A stretch of 45,147 nt of DNA from Methanolobus sp. (GCF_030682845.1 NZ_JAUXNK010000079.1:1-45147), one strand, 5' to 3'; positions 9,540-18,441 are shown, counted from the first letter of the stretch. Numbers and translations are program-made. The notes: generated from the letters alone by a model not told the origin.

Positions 9540-9590
9540 TGATCACCTTCATTTATTTCTGTACTACTAAATACTTTAGAGCGTATAAAT
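9540..9590 (-). promoter_or_regulatory. Promoter and RBS of the HPS/RraA gene
   Basis: On the minus strand, ATTTATAC (9583-9590) is a TATA box predicting a transcript start near 9558-9561. AGGTGATC (around 9541-9548) is a near-ideal Shine-Dalgarno a few bases before the proposed ATA codon. Together they limit the start codon to the region upstream of the first ATG. Confidence 0.55.
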
Positions 9591-9697
9591 CTAATCTCAA
9601 TAAAACATGGATAAGATTAAAAAAAGGTCTGATGAGAATGTCCGCAAAGGGAATCCTATCAGTAAACATTTATCTCATGTAATTCCTTTATTGTCCG

Positions 9698-10627
9698 ATG
9701 AAATTTAAGGGCCACCACATCATCTCAATGACATCTTTCTCGAAGGATATGATCGATATTATCCTGGAGACAGCAGAAGGAATGGAGCCGATAGCTCTTG
9801 GAAAACAAAAATCGGACCTGCTCAGTGGCAAGGTTCTGGCAGTGCTGTTCTTTGAACCAAGCACAAGAACCCGCATGTCATTTGAAACAGCCATGTACCG
9901 CCTGGGAGGAGATGTGCTTAACCTGGGATCCATAGATGCCAGTTCGATCGCCAAGGGTGAAACCCTTGCAGATACGATAAGGGTCGTGGACGGTTATGCA
10001 GATGCAATCGTGTTGCGCCATCCAAAAGAAGGAGCAGCATTACTTGCATCCGAGTTCTCTACTGTGCCTATACTGAATGCAGGAGATGGCGCTGGTCATC
10101 ATCCCACACAAACTCTCCTGGACCTCTATACCATAAAAAGAGAAAGTCACCTTGATGGATTGAAAATAGCACTTGCAGGAGACCTGAAATATGGCAGGAC
10201 TGTGCATTCCCTGTGTTACGCGCTGTCCCTATATGGTGCAGATATCACCCTGATATCACCAATGGAGCTGAGAATGCCTGAAGAGATAATAAAGGATCTT
10301 GAAAAAAGGGGCGCAAAGGTCACCGAGACAGACTCCATAGAACACGCCATTAACGAGGTTGATGTGCTATACATGACCCGCATACAGAAGGAGAGGTTCC
10401 TTGACCCGACAGAATACGAGAGAGTAGCTAACAATTTAAAGATCACACCGGAACTCCTGACAAATGCCAGACCTGAGCTTAAGATATTACACCCGCTTCC
10501 CAGAGTAAACGAGATACATACCGGAGTGGATGAAACGACGCATGCATGCTACTTCAGGCAGGCTTTCTACGGAGTGCCGGTAAGAATGGCGTTGCTTGCG
10601 CTTGTGCTGGGGGCAATAGAAGTATGA
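9698..10627 (+). CDS. pyrB: Aspartate carbamoyltransferase, catalytic subunit
   Basis: Catalytic chain that condenses carbamoyl phosphate with aspartate in pyrimidine synthesis; 309 residues, typical length. Motifs: carbamoyl-phosphate loop 'FFEPSTRTRMSFETAM', 'GHHPTQTLLDLYTI', the 'YMTRIQKERF' aspartate loop and 'HPLPRVNEI'. No Shine-Dalgarno precedes the ATG; a TATA-like ACATTTATC is centred about 28 bases upstream (9665-9675), so the mRNA is probably leaderless. The stop overlaps the start of pyrI (ATGA), giving the usual pyrBI unit. Confidence 0.97.
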   Translation: MKFKGHHIISMTSFSKDMIDIILETAEGMEPIALGKQKSDLLSGKVLAVLFFEPSTRTRMSFETAMYRLGGDVLNLGSIDASSIAKGETLADTIRVVDGYADAIVLRHPKEGAALLASEFSTVPILNAGDGAGHHPTQTLLDLYTIKRESHLDGLKIALAGDLKYGRTVHSLCYALSLYGADITLISPMELRMPEEIIKDLEKRGAKVTETDSIEHAINEVDVLYMTRIQKERFLDPTEYERVANNLKITPELLTNARPELKILHPLPRVNEIHTGVDETTHACYFRQAFYGVPVRMALLALVLGAIEV

Positions 10628-11088
10628 ACGAAGAGCAGGAACTCAGGGTCAAGAGGATAGAAAATGGTACCGTGATAGACCATATCACTGCGGGCCAGGC
10701 CCTTAATGTGTTAAAGATACTCGGGATCCCGGACTCTTCACAAGGTGTTGTGAGCGTGCTTCTCAACTCCCCGGGAAAGTTTGGGATAAAGGATGTTGTC
10801 AAGATAGAGAAACGGGAGCTGAACGTTCGTGAGGTGGACAGAATAGCATTAATAGCACCCAATGCAACTATCAATATCATCCGGAATTTCAACGTGTCCC
10901 AGAAAAAGAAGGTCCATATTCCCAATTTTGTTGAAGGTGTCGTCCGGTGTGTGAATCCGAATTGTATCTCCAACAGTAACGAACCTGTCACATCAAAGTT
11001 CAATGTCTCTGTAGATGGATGTCTACGACTAAGATGCACATATTGCGGTAGATTCATTTCTGAAGATATTGCAAAGCATTTACTATGA
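10624..11088 (+). CDS. pyrI: Aspartate carbamoyltransferase, regulatory subunit
   Basis: Regulatory chain that binds nucleotide effectors and assembles with PyrB into the allosteric dodecamer. The 154 residues start at 'MNEEQELRVKRIENGTVIDH', with the N-terminal allosteric domain ('GQALNVLKILGI', 'IALIAPNATINIIR') and a C-terminal zinc domain whose four cysteines are in 'CVNPNCIS' and 'CTYCG'. A longer in-frame reading would start inside pyrB, but the ATG at 10624 in the ATGA overlap with the pyrB stop is clearly the start. Convergent with dapB across an AT-rich gap. Confidence 0.96.
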   Translation: MNEEQELRVKRIENGTVIDHITAGQALNVLKILGIPDSSQGVVSVLLNSPGKFGIKDVVKIEKRELNVREVDRIALIAPNATINIIRNFNVSQKKKVHIPNFVEGVVRCVNPNCISNSNEPVTSKFNVSVDGCLRLRCTYCGRFISEDIAKHLL

Positions 11089-11159
11089 ATTGTGATAATA
11101 AATAAAAAAAGAACTTAGAGATAGCCAACAGATATAGCACCCTGAGGTGGAGATGGATA

Positions 11160-11200
11160 CTATAATATAAGATATATTATAGCAAATATATAATATATCT
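11160..11200. repeat. Two overlapping AT-rich inverted repeats between pyrI and dapB
   Basis: CTATAATATA (11160-11169) and TATATTATAG (11173-11182) form a perfect 10-bp repeat around AGA. The right arm is shared with a second perfect repeat, AGATATATTATA (11170-11181) with TATAATATATCT (11189-11200), 7-base spacer. The two hairpins are mutually exclusive. They lie in the 245-base convergent gap; I see no gene in that gap. Pairs are almost all A-T, so stability is low. Confidence 0.5.
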
Positions 11201-11333
11201 GGCTATAAATAATGATTTATCATTCACTTTTATGACCACATAGTAAAATATCTATGCCCCGTTTGGCCACAAAATGTCTGTAAGACTACAACATGTGCAA
11301 AAATAGGATCAAAATAATGGAAGCCGATAAGTA

Positions 11334-12125
11334 TTATAACCCAAGGATGTCTTCCATTGTATAGAGACCAGGTTTTGCACGGGCGATCCACATAGCGGCT
11401 TTTACTGCACCGCCTGCAAATGCCTGGCGGGAATGAGCCTGGTGTTTTATCTCGATCCTTTCACCGTCGCCTGCGAAAAGCACTGTGTGATCCCCTACTA
11501 TATCCCCGCCGCGCACAGCGTGAATACCAATCTCCCTTCCCCTTGGGGCCAGTCCCTCACGGCCGAAGACATATTCCTTGCCGCCAAGGGCCTCACTGAT
11601 AATATCAGCAGCCTTTTTTGCAGTGCCACTCGGAGCATCTTTCTTTTGATTGTGATGGGCTTCGATGATCTCGACATCCATCTCGCCAAGATACCTGGCG
11701 GCTTCCCTGAGCACCTTGAAGAAGACATTGACACCCACGGAGTAGTTAGGGGATATTATCCCTGCCACATTGTTTTTTAGGATGGCAGCCTCAATAGTTG
11801 CTTTCTGATCATCGGTAAAGCCGGTGGTACCAATGACAAGATTAACACCGCAATCTGCCGCCTTGGGGGCGTTTACAACAGTTGCCCCGGCAATTGTGAA
11901 ATCAACCAGCACATTAGTACCTGATGACTTTAGCACGGACCCTATATCCTTTACGTCAGAGATGGGAACATTAAGCGTGCCTAACTGGGCAACCTCCCCC
12001 ACATCCAGTCCTATATTCACAAGGTCAAATGCTGCTGAAAGCTTGGCACCTTCTACTTTAAGGATGTTGGAGATGATGAGTGTACCCATCTTTCCTGATG
12101 CGCCTGTAACTGCTATATTGATCAT
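11334..12125 (-). CDS. dapB: 4-hydroxy-tetrahydrodipicolinate reductase
   Basis: NAD(P)H-dependent reductase after DapA in diaminopimelate/lysine synthesis. Rossmann motif 'VTGASGKMG' at the N-terminus, 'GTTGF', 'SPNYSVGVNVFFKV' and the substrate-binding 'EAHHNQKKDAPSGTA' are all present. The ATG at 12123-12125 overlaps the dapA stop (ATGA) and gives 263 residues; an in-frame GTG three codons earlier is less likely. It is third in rps17e-dapA-dapB. A diaminopimelate route without peptidoglycan is normal in methanogens, for lysine. Confidence 0.95.
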   Translation of the reverse strand: MINIAVTGASGKMGTLIISNILKVEGAKLSAAFDLVNIGLDVGEVAQLGTLNVPISDVKDIGSVLKSSGTNVLVDFTIAGATVVNAPKAADCGVNLVIGTTGFTDDQKATIEAAILKNNVAGIISPNYSVGVNVFFKVLREAARYLGEMDVEIIEAHHNQKKDAPSGTAKKAADIISEALGGKEYVFGREGLAPRGREIGIHAVRGGDIVGDHTVLFAGDGERIEIKHQAHSRQAFAGGAVKAAMWIARAKPGLYTMEDILGL

Positions 12126-12997
12126 GCTATACACCCGAGTTCACGAAGTACGTTTTTCAGGATCATGTCATTCCCTTCGCTCAGTTGCGCCAGCGGCAGC
12201 CTTAGATCCCCTCTTGCAAGACCCATGAGTTCCACAGCACGCTTAACAGGGATAGGATTTATCTCTGAGAACAGGGCACGTGTGAGTGGCGCCATCCTGA
12301 AGTGCATTTCCCTTGCAGTCTTCAGATCGCCATTGCGGGCTGCTTCAACGAGCTTTACCATCATCCCCGGAACAACGTTTGCGACCACCGAGATAACACC
12401 GATACCTCCAAGAGATATAATTGGCAGTGTCAGACCATCCTCGCCGGAAAGGACTTCAAAGTCCTCATCCGCAGTCAGTTCAAGTATGCGTGAGACCTTC
12501 TCGACATTCCCGCTTGCCTCCTTGACAGCTACGATGTTACCCACCTTTGCAAGTTCGGCTATGATCTCTGCCGAAACATCCTGTCCGGTACGGGAGGGCA
12601 CATTATACAGAATGATAGGAATATCAGCGGAATCCGCAATAGTCTTAAAATGAGCAAGAAGCCCTGCTTTATTGGACTTGTTGTAATAGGGGGAGATTAC
12701 AAGAGCCGCATCGACCCCTGCATCTGCCGCATGCCTCGTCAGTTCGACTGCTTCGACCGTGTTGTTGGAACCCGTGCCGGCGATTACCGGGACATTGGCG
12801 CAATCCATGGAAAGGTTAATGAGCTGTTTATGCTCCGCCATCGCGAGGGTTGCCGACTCGCCAGTTGTGCCACAGGCCACAATACCTGAAACACCGCCTT
12901 CTTCAACAAATGTGACAATCTTCCGGAAACTTTCGAAGTCAATGGTATTGTCCTTTGAGAATGGGGTTACAAGCGCAGGTAGAACTCCTTCGAACAT
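12122..12997 (-). CDS. dapA: 4-hydroxy-tetrahydrodipicolinate synthase
   Basis: Class I aldolase that condenses pyruvate with aspartate semialdehyde. The 291 residues start at 'MFEGVLPALVTPFS' (ATG 12995-12997), preceded by GAAGGGATG; an in-frame TTG five codons upstream overlaps that RBS and is unlikely. Motifs: 'GTTGESATL', the catalytic tyrosine in 'IILYNVPSRTG', the Schiff-base lysine in 'IVAVKEASGN' and 'LSGEDGLTLPI'. It lies 19 bases after rps17e and overlaps dapB by four bases, so the three are cotranscribed. Confidence 0.96.
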   Translation of the reverse strand: MFEGVLPALVTPFSKDNTIDFESFRKIVTFVEEGGVSGIVACGTTGESATLAMAEHKQLINLSMDCANVPVIAGTGSNNTVEAVELTRHAADAGVDAALVISPYYNKSNKAGLLAHFKTIADSADIPIILYNVPSRTGQDVSAEIIAELAKVGNIVAVKEASGNVEKVSRILELTADEDFEVLSGEDGLTLPIISLGGIGVISVVANVVPGMMVKLVEAARNGDLKTAREMHFRMAPLTRALFSEINPIPVKRAVELMGLARGDLRLPLAQLSEGNDMILKNVLRELGCIA

Positions 12998-13016
12998 GGG
13001 ACATCCCTTCAAAGGA

Positions 13017-13211
13017 TTACTCTTTGGGCTTGTGTGTGATCTTTCTTGTCACGTAACCTGCAACACGGTTCCTGATAACTTTACTCTCTATGGTGGTGTA
13101 CTTTGTTACAAGGAGCTTGTTTGCGTCAAAGTCCCCTGTAAAGGAGTCACTATACTTGTCAATTAAGCGCAGTGAGATGGTCTTGATGTTGTTCTGTCTA
13201 ATATTTCCCAT
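13017..13211 (-). CDS. rps17e: Small ribosomal subunit protein eS17 (S17e)
   Basis: A 64-residue basic protein of the archaeal/eukaryotic small subunit. '[20 protein letters not shown]', '[12 protein letters not shown]' and '[15 protein letters not shown]' match the S17e family throughout. It heads the dapA-dapB unit. A TATA-like ATTTATTATAAG on the minus strand (about 13272-13283) lies about 65 bases upstream. The pairing of a ribosomal protein with lysine genes is a conserved oddity in some methanogens as far as I recall. Confidence 0.95.
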   Translation of the reverse strand: MGNIRQNNIKTISLRLIDKYSDSFTGDFDANKLLVTKYTTIESKVIRNRVAGYVTRKITHKPKE

Positions 13212-13332
13212 GATGATTCTCCATTGATATGTGATAAGACTGTAAACTTTATGACAATAAGTTGTAACGGCTTATAATAAATACACTTACATTTATACCT
13301 TTTGGATTGCCGGAATAGACCTTCAACCATAA

Positions 13333-13620
13333 TTAAATGTCGGTCTTGCCAAGCAACCGGTCCGTAGTACCTGCATCCCTGAATACTTTTTCCCTGATTC
13401 CCTTTCGGTTTATGAAAAGCCCGATAAAGACTACAAGAAGCCCCGGATTCGGGAACAGAGGAGTGAGCAGGACACCCAGGAGCACGACAGTTGAGGCTAT
13501 AAGCCCCTTAAAAGCTCCTTTACGATACGAAGCCAGACCCGTGCGCCTGTAGATGCGGATATCGCGCAGGGTGAGGAAAAGGACAACAATATAAGCTGAC
13601 ATTGCGATATATAGATACAT
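13333..13620 (-). CDS. Small membrane protein of unknown function
   Basis: A 95-residue protein I do not recognise. It starts with a membrane helix ('LYIAMSAYIVVLFLTL'), then a basic stretch 'RDIRIYRRTGLASYRKGAFKG', then two close hydrophobic segments ('LIASTVVLLGVLLTPLF' and 'PGLLVVFIGLFI') and a basic/acidic tail. The ATG is preceded by AAGGTGAAGA, a good Shine-Dalgarno, which supports a real gene. It has its own spacing from rps17e (about 120 bases) and is divergent from dinB. Confidence 0.7.
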   Translation of the reverse strand: MYLYIAMSAYIVVLFLTLRDIRIYRRTGLASYRKGAFKGLIASTVVLLGVLLTPLFPNPGLLVVFIGLFINRKGIREKVFRDAGTTDRLLGKTDI

Positions 13621-13736
13621 TCTTCACCTTATGGATTAGTTAAAGCCGGTAGCATATTAGTACTCCTGTGATAAGAATACTTTCGGAGCGCTACCAATAG
13701 TTTAATTAAAGTACTTATTATATAAAAATAATCTCA

Positions 13737-14825
13737 ATGAACAAGTCACCGCACAGCAGGATAACGATGCATGTGGACATGGACAGTTTTTATTCTTCCG
13801 TTGAGGTAAGGGAGCAGCCTGAACTTAAGGGTTTGCCTGTGGTCGTAGGCTCCGACCCAAAAGGAGGGAAGGGAAGAGGAGTTGTCAGCACCTGCTCATA
13901 TGAAGCCCGAAAATTCGGGATCCATTCAGCAATGCCCATATCCAGAGCCTACAGGCTCTGCCCTGAGGCCATCTACCTGCCTGTAAATATGAGTCTTTAC
14001 AAGGAAACATCGGACAACATAATGGAAGTGCTGCGGATATTTGCAGACAGGTTCCAGCAGGTCAGCGTTGATGAGGCCTACCTGGATGTAGGGGACAGTA
14101 TAGAGGATTATCTGTCAGCTACCCTGCTTGCGCGAAAGATCAAGCGGGAGGTGCTCTCTAAGCAGGGCCTGACCTGTTCTATTGGGGTCGCACCCAATAA
14201 GGTCATTGCCAAAATAGCTTCCGATATCAACAAGCCCGACGGACTGACGGTTGTAAGACCTGAGGAAACAGAAAGTTTCCTCCATCCCCTTTGCGTGTCC
14301 AGGATACCCGGGATTGGAAAAAAGACACAACCAATGTTGGAGGATATAGGCATAAACACAATCGGAAAGCTCGCGATGGCCGATGTGCAGTTCCTCATAT
14401 CACGTTTTGGGAAATATGGCCTTGTAATGCACCAGCTTGCAAACGGTATTGACATCAGGCAAGTGAAAGAGAAGGAAGAAGTAAAATCCATCAGCACGGA
14501 GGATACATTCGACGAGGATATTTCCGACCCGGAACTAATAACTGGAGTATTCTGTGAACTTACAGGAAAAGTGCATGCCGAACTTACAAAAAAGAAGTTT
14601 CGCTTCAGGACAGTTAGCATAAGGGTCCGCTTTGATGATTTCAGGACCTATACCAGAGCCAAGACCCTGCATGCAGCAACGACCGATAAGATGTCAATAA
14701 TAAAAATAGCTGTAGAGCTGATGGAGGAATTTATGGGACGTGGAAGGTTCAGGTTGCTTGGGGTAGGGGTCAGCAAACTGGAAAGAATAGATGAGATGCA
14801 GACATTCCTGAGCGATTTTTGCTGA
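13737..14825 (+). CDS. dinB: DNA polymerase IV (Y family)
   Basis: Error-prone translesion polymerase, 362 residues. The catalytic carboxylates are in 'MHVDMDSFYSSVEVRE' and 'SVDEAYLDV'; also 'YEARKFGIHSAMP', 'IGVAPNKVIAKIASDINKPDG' and the helix-hairpin-helix 'IPGIGKKTQPMLEDIGI'. The last residues 'MQTFLSDFC' look like a PCNA-interacting peptide (Q355, L358, F361). Start uncertain: the TATA box TTATATAAA (about 13718-13726) predicts transcription from about 13747, after the first ATG. The ATG at 13767 (the methionine of 'MHVDMDS'), with GCAGG upstream, may be the true start, giving 352 residues. I keep the longer form. Confidence 0.92.
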   Translation: MNKSPHSRITMHVDMDSFYSSVEVREQPELKGLPVVVGSDPKGGKGRGVVSTCSYEARKFGIHSAMPISRAYRLCPEAIYLPVNMSLYKETSDNIMEVLRIFADRFQQVSVDEAYLDVGDSIEDYLSATLLARKIKREVLSKQGLTCSIGVAPNKVIAKIASDINKPDGLTVVRPEETESFLHPLCVSRIPGIGKKTQPMLEDIGINTIGKLAMADVQFLISRFGKYGLVMHQLANGIDIRQVKEKEEVKSISTEDTFDEDISDPELITGVFCELTGKVHAELTKKKFRFRTVSIRVRFDDFRTYTRAKTLHAATTDKMSIIKIAVELMEEFMGRGRFRLLGVGVSKLERIDEMQTFLSDFC

Positions 14826-15015
14826 CGCGGGGCAACTGCGGATTTAAAGAATAAAAAGGCAGCCATATTTAATCATATTTAAAATATATAGGAAATATAA
14901 AATATACAGCACCATCAAAAGGTCTTGTGCGGACATAGATTTTTATTCTTAAGACATCTATTTTCAGCTTAAATGTATCAATAGATACAGCCCATAATTC
15001 AGAGGGAAATACCTG

Positions 15016-16932
15016 ATGAAAAATAAAGCCAAAAACTATCAGAACAAATGCAAAAGCAGACCAAGGACACTCGGGCCTGTCTCACGTCTTGAAGAACATG
15101 TGAATCCGGAATGGTGGAAAAAGATATTCAATTCCCTTTACCTGAAAACAGATGCAGATATAGTGGATGATGCCTCCATCACCAGGCAGGAAATAGACAC
15201 TTTTCACAACATCCTTAAACTAACGCCTGAGAGTCACGTGCTTGACCTGTGCTGCGGGCAGGGAAGGCATACACTGGAACTTGCAAGAAGAGGGGTCAAA
15301 AATGTGGAAGGGCTGGACAGATCCCACTATCTTATCCAGAGGGCAAAGACATCTGCAAAAAAAGAGGGACTGAGTGTTAAGTTCAGGGAAGGCGACGCCA
15401 GGAAAACCCCCTATGTAACGGATAATTTCGATGCGGTCATGCTTCTGGGAAACAGTTTTGGTTATTTTGAGACAGCTGAAGAAGACCTGAGAGTATTAAA
15501 AGAAGTCAAACGAATACTCAAGCCCTGGGGTAAGATCCTGCTTGATGTGGCAGATGGTTCTTACCTTAAGGAGAATTACCAGCCAAGGTCCTGGGAATGG
15601 ATCGATAAGCACAATTTTGTGTGCAGGGAGCGGTCCATATCCATCGACGGTCAGAAGCTGATATCAAGAGAGGTTATCGTCAACGAAACCTCGGGCGTTG
15701 TTGCAGATCAGTTCTACGCAGAGCGACTTTATACTAACGAAGGCCTCATTGAACTTTTGAAGGAGGCAGAATTCACAGATATAGAGATAGTGGACTCCAT
15801 TAAGTCCGAGACCCTCCGCAACCAGGACCTGGGAATGATGGAAAGGCGCATATTCGTAACTGCATCTATCAAGAAGGAATGGACACCTAAGAAAAAGAAG
15901 ATAAAAGATGTTGAAAAGAACGTAGTGGTCGTTTTCGGGGACCCGAAGAAGAGAGATGAACTAAAACCCTGTGGCGTCTTTGATGATGACGACCTGTATA
16001 CCATTGAACAGCTGAAAGGCAGTATCCAGCCAGCCGAAGGTTACTCTTTCAAATACCTGAACAACCACGATACGCTCATCCCTGACCTTGCAAAACTCAA
16101 AGGCAAGGTAGATTTCGTATTCAACCTGTGTGACGAGGGTTACAGCAACGATCCCAGAAGGGAACTGCATGTGCCCGCACTGCTGGAGATGCTGGGCATC
16201 CCCTACACCGGCTCAGGGCCACAATGTCTTGCATTCTGTTATGATAAGGCACTTGTCAGGGGAATTGCAAAGGACCTGGGAGTGCCGGTGCCTGAAGGTA
16301 TAATCGTAAAAGCGGAAGACAGCATGTTCGAGCTGCCATTGGGCTTTCCGGTTATTGTAAAACCCAACTTTGGAGATTCGAGTTTCGGACTTAACCAGCG
16401 CAGCGTGTGTAACAGCTATGATGAAGTTGTCAGGGCCATCTACGACATAAGAGAGGGTCTGGGATACGACAAACCGATACTCATTGAAGAATTCCTTACA
16501 GGAAAGGACCTGAGCATAGGGATCATCGGCAACCCTCCTGAGAACTACACAGTCCTCCCTATCATTCAGGAGGACTACTCCGAGCTTCCGGAGGAACTGC
16601 CAAAGGTGTGCGGATATGAGGCAAAGTGGATACCGGAATCGCCATACTGGAAAATAAAATCTGTTTCTTCAGACCTGCCACGGGACATAGAAGAAAAGAT
16701 AATAGAGTGCAGTCTGAAGCTCATCAACCGTCTTGAATGCAGGGATTACACCCGCCTTGACTGGAGACTTGATGCCGCAGGCAACCCTAAGCTTCTGGAA
16801 GTGAACCCAAATCCCGGCTGGTGCTGGGACGGCCACCTAGCAAAAATGGCAAAACTTGCCGGCATGTCATACGAGGAGATGTTGGGGCATATACTCAAGA
16901 GCGCGGATGAAAGGATTTCTGCACAGAAATGA
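15016..16932 (+). CDS. SAM methyltransferase / D-Ala-D-Ala-ligase-like ATP-grasp fusion
   Basis: A 638-residue two-domain enzyme. Residues about 30-290 are a class I SAM-dependent methyltransferase: motif I 'VLDLCCGQG' (75-83), 'VEGLDRSHYLIQRA', 'FDAVMLLGNSFGYFE' and 'ILLDVADGSYLKENY'. After a lysine-rich linker ('PKKKKIKDVEKN'), residues about 305-638 are an ATP-grasp ligase like D-alanine-D-alanine ligase: 'FNLCDEGYSNDPRRE', 'IPYTGSGPQCLAFCYDK', 'PVIVKPNFGDSSFGL', 'ILIEEFLTGKD' and the metal/ATP motif 'LLEVNPNPGWCWDGHL'. Methanogens of this group lack peptidoglycan, so a cell-wall role is improbable. The substrate is unknown; ligation and methylation of one amino-acid-like compound is an inference. 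The ATG is weakly supported by GAGGG ten bases upstream. The glycosyltransferase that follows is 278 bases away with its own promoter. Confidence 0.85.
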   Translation: MKNKAKNYQNKCKSRPRTLGPVSRLEEHVNPEWWKKIFNSLYLKTDADIVDDASITRQEIDTFHNILKLTPESHVLDLCCGQGRHTLELARRGVKNVEGLDRSHYLIQRAKTSAKKEGLSVKFREGDARKTPYVTDNFDAVMLLGNSFGYFETAEEDLRVLKEVKRILKPWGKILLDVADGSYLKENYQPRSWEWIDKHNFVCRERSISIDGQKLISREVIVNETSGVVADQFYAERLYTNEGLIELLKEAEFTDIEIVDSIKSETLRNQDLGMMERRIFVTASIKKEWTPKKKKIKDVEKNVVVVFGDPKKRDELKPCGVFDDDDLYTIEQLKGSIQPAEGYSFKYLNNHDTLIPDLAKLKGKVDFVFNLCDEGYSNDPRRELHVPALLEMLGIPYTGSGPQCLAFCYDKALVRGIAKDLGVPVPEGIIVKAEDSMFELPLGFPVIVKPNFGDSSFGLNQRSVCNSYDEVVRAIYDIREGLGYDKPILIEEFLTGKDLSIGIIGNPPENYTVLPIIQEDYSELPEELPKVCGYEAKWIPESPYWKIKSVSSDLPRDIEEKIIECSLKLINRLECRDYTRLDWRLDAAGNPKLLEVNPNPGWCWDGHLAKMAKLAGMSYEEMLGHILKSADERISAQK

Positions 16933-16969
16933 ACCTTTGAATACATTGATATTCGAGATTCACAGGGAG

Positions 16970-16989
16970 GAGTAAGTTCTTACTTACTC
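16970..16989. terminator. Hairpin after the methyltransferase/ATP-grasp gene
   Basis: GAGTAAGT (16970-16977) and ACTTACTC (16982-16989) pair perfectly around TCTT, and flanking GGAG/TCTCC can extend the stem imperfectly. It lies 38 bases after the stop. There is no strong T-run, so it may be a terminator or a processing/stability element. Confidence 0.45.
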
Positions 16990-17210
16990 TCTCCGATTTA
17001 CTTGCTTCCAGATGGATTCTGAATTGTATTTTAGTACATGCTATTCCTCATGATTATTAGTTCTTCCGAGATGAATCAAAGTCTACTGCCGGAATTAAGT
17101 TAAATGTAGTATTTTTAGAAGGGTTTATTTAAGTAGGATTCCGGCAAAAAGTTAACCTGAAAGATGTCGGCATATATGTATAATCAGTACAAGCAGAGAT
17201 AGGGAAGAAC

Positions 17211-18410
17211 ATGGAAGTAAATCGTGGTATAGGGGAACAGCTGGAAGGCATTGGCGAGATAGATGTTGTTGTGGGAATCCTTACAAAGAATGTAGAACCC
17301 ACTATATTGCATGTAATGAATGTTGTAAGAGAGGGAATATTGCAATACCTTTCTCCCTACAATACACTGGTTGTCGTCTCAGATGGCTTTTCAACTGACA
17401 GGACAGCGGAACTTGCAGGCCTGTTCGAACTGTCCCCGGTGAAAAAGATAGTTGTCGAGCAGATGGGAGTCCCTGGTAAGGGAGATGGGATACGCACGGT
17501 AATGGAAATTGCGCACAAGCTCAATTCCAAAGCTATTGCTTTTGTTGACGGGGACTTACTATCGGTCAAGGGAGAATGGATACAGGAGATGGTCCGGCCC
17601 GTACTTTATGGCAGAACGGACCTTGTTGTTCCTTTCTATGTGCGCGACAAGTTTGACGGGGTTATCACGAACAACCTTGCATATCCCTTCACAAGAGCTT
17701 ACTATGGTACCGATATCCGGCAACCCATTGGAGGAGAATTCTGCATATCCAGCAAACTAATGGAAATATTACGCACCCATCCTCTTTTTCCTTCGGACTT
17801 TGGAATAGACATATTCATTACTACCGTAGCATCCGCAGAGAAACGCAGGATAAGGGAGGCCATGCTTGGGTTAAAACTCCATGAATCCACTACAAAGTAT
17901 GTAGATCCCGAATCTTCCCTGATACCAATGTTCAGGCAGGTGGTCAAAACAATGTTTGACCTTGCCGTTTACTATGATGGAAAGAATCACAGGTCTGTGC
18001 CAACGGAAATTGCAGGGGTGTCTGAATACTATGGGCCTGTGCCTGTGCCTGTGGCTGTCAACAGGGAGAAAATGCTTGAGACAGTATCCAAAAGATACGG
18101 AGAATATTCCGATATTTACGAGAAACTGCTGCCAAAGGATATCCTGAATCATCTGGGAGCTTTCCTTGAGGGAGAACAATACCTTGATGCTGAGAGGTGG
18201 TCACGCATTGTATGGCTTATCTACAATGAATATTCAACAACATATGATGTCCGCCTGGTGGATGCACTGAGAGTTATGTGGCTCACAAGGTTCATTGGGT
18301 TCTATAACGAGTGCAAGGACCTCAACTTCTCTGAAGCTGAAGCCAGGATAAGAGAGAACGCCATAATATTCGAAGAGATAAAGAGCGAAGTAGCCGGAGA
18401 GGCAGCCTGA
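17211..18410 (+). CDS. Hexosylglycerate-synthase-like glycosyltransferase (GT-A fold)
   Basis: A 399-residue cytoplasmic glycosyltransferase. It shows a nucleotide-sugar site 'VVVSDGFSTDRT', 'PGKGDG' (88-93), the metal-binding 'VDGD' (112-115), 'RQPIGGEFCIS' (170-180) and 'SDFGIDIFITTVA' (195-207). These blocks and the length most resemble mannosylglycerate synthase (GT78) and, less, glucosyl-3-phosphoglycerate synthase (GT81). Both families make hexosylglycerate compatible solutes, a plausible product for a salt-tolerant methanogen. No phosphoglycerate-sugar phosphatase is in the window, which suits a one-step synthase. TATA-like TTTATTTAAG near 17125; AGGGAAG precedes the ATG. Exact donor and acceptor cannot be read from sequence. 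Confidence 0.75.
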   Translation: MEVNRGIGEQLEGIGEIDVVVGILTKNVEPTILHVMNVVREGILQYLSPYNTLVVVSDGFSTDRTAELAGLFELSPVKKIVVEQMGVPGKGDGIRTVMEIAHKLNSKAIAFVDGDLLSVKGEWIQEMVRPVLYGRTDLVVPFYVRDKFDGVITNNLAYPFTRAYYGTDIRQPIGGEFCISSKLMEILRTHPLFPSDFGIDIFITTVASAEKRRIREAMLGLKLHESTTKYVDPESSLIPMFRQVVKTMFDLAVYYDGKNHRSVPTEIAGVSEYYGPVPVPVAVNREKMLETVSKRYGEYSDIYEKLLPKDILNHLGAFLEGEQYLDAERWSRIVWLIYNEYSTTYDVRLVDALRVMWLTRFIGFYNECKDLNFSEAEARIRENAIIFEEIKSEVAGEAA

Positions 18411-18441
18411 TCAACGGCTTCAGCTGTATTGTGAAAAGGAC

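Noticed and set aside
10546-10623. Longer N-terminus for PyrI
   Set aside because: It would start inside pyrB; the ATGA overlap at 10624 and family length favour the shorter form.
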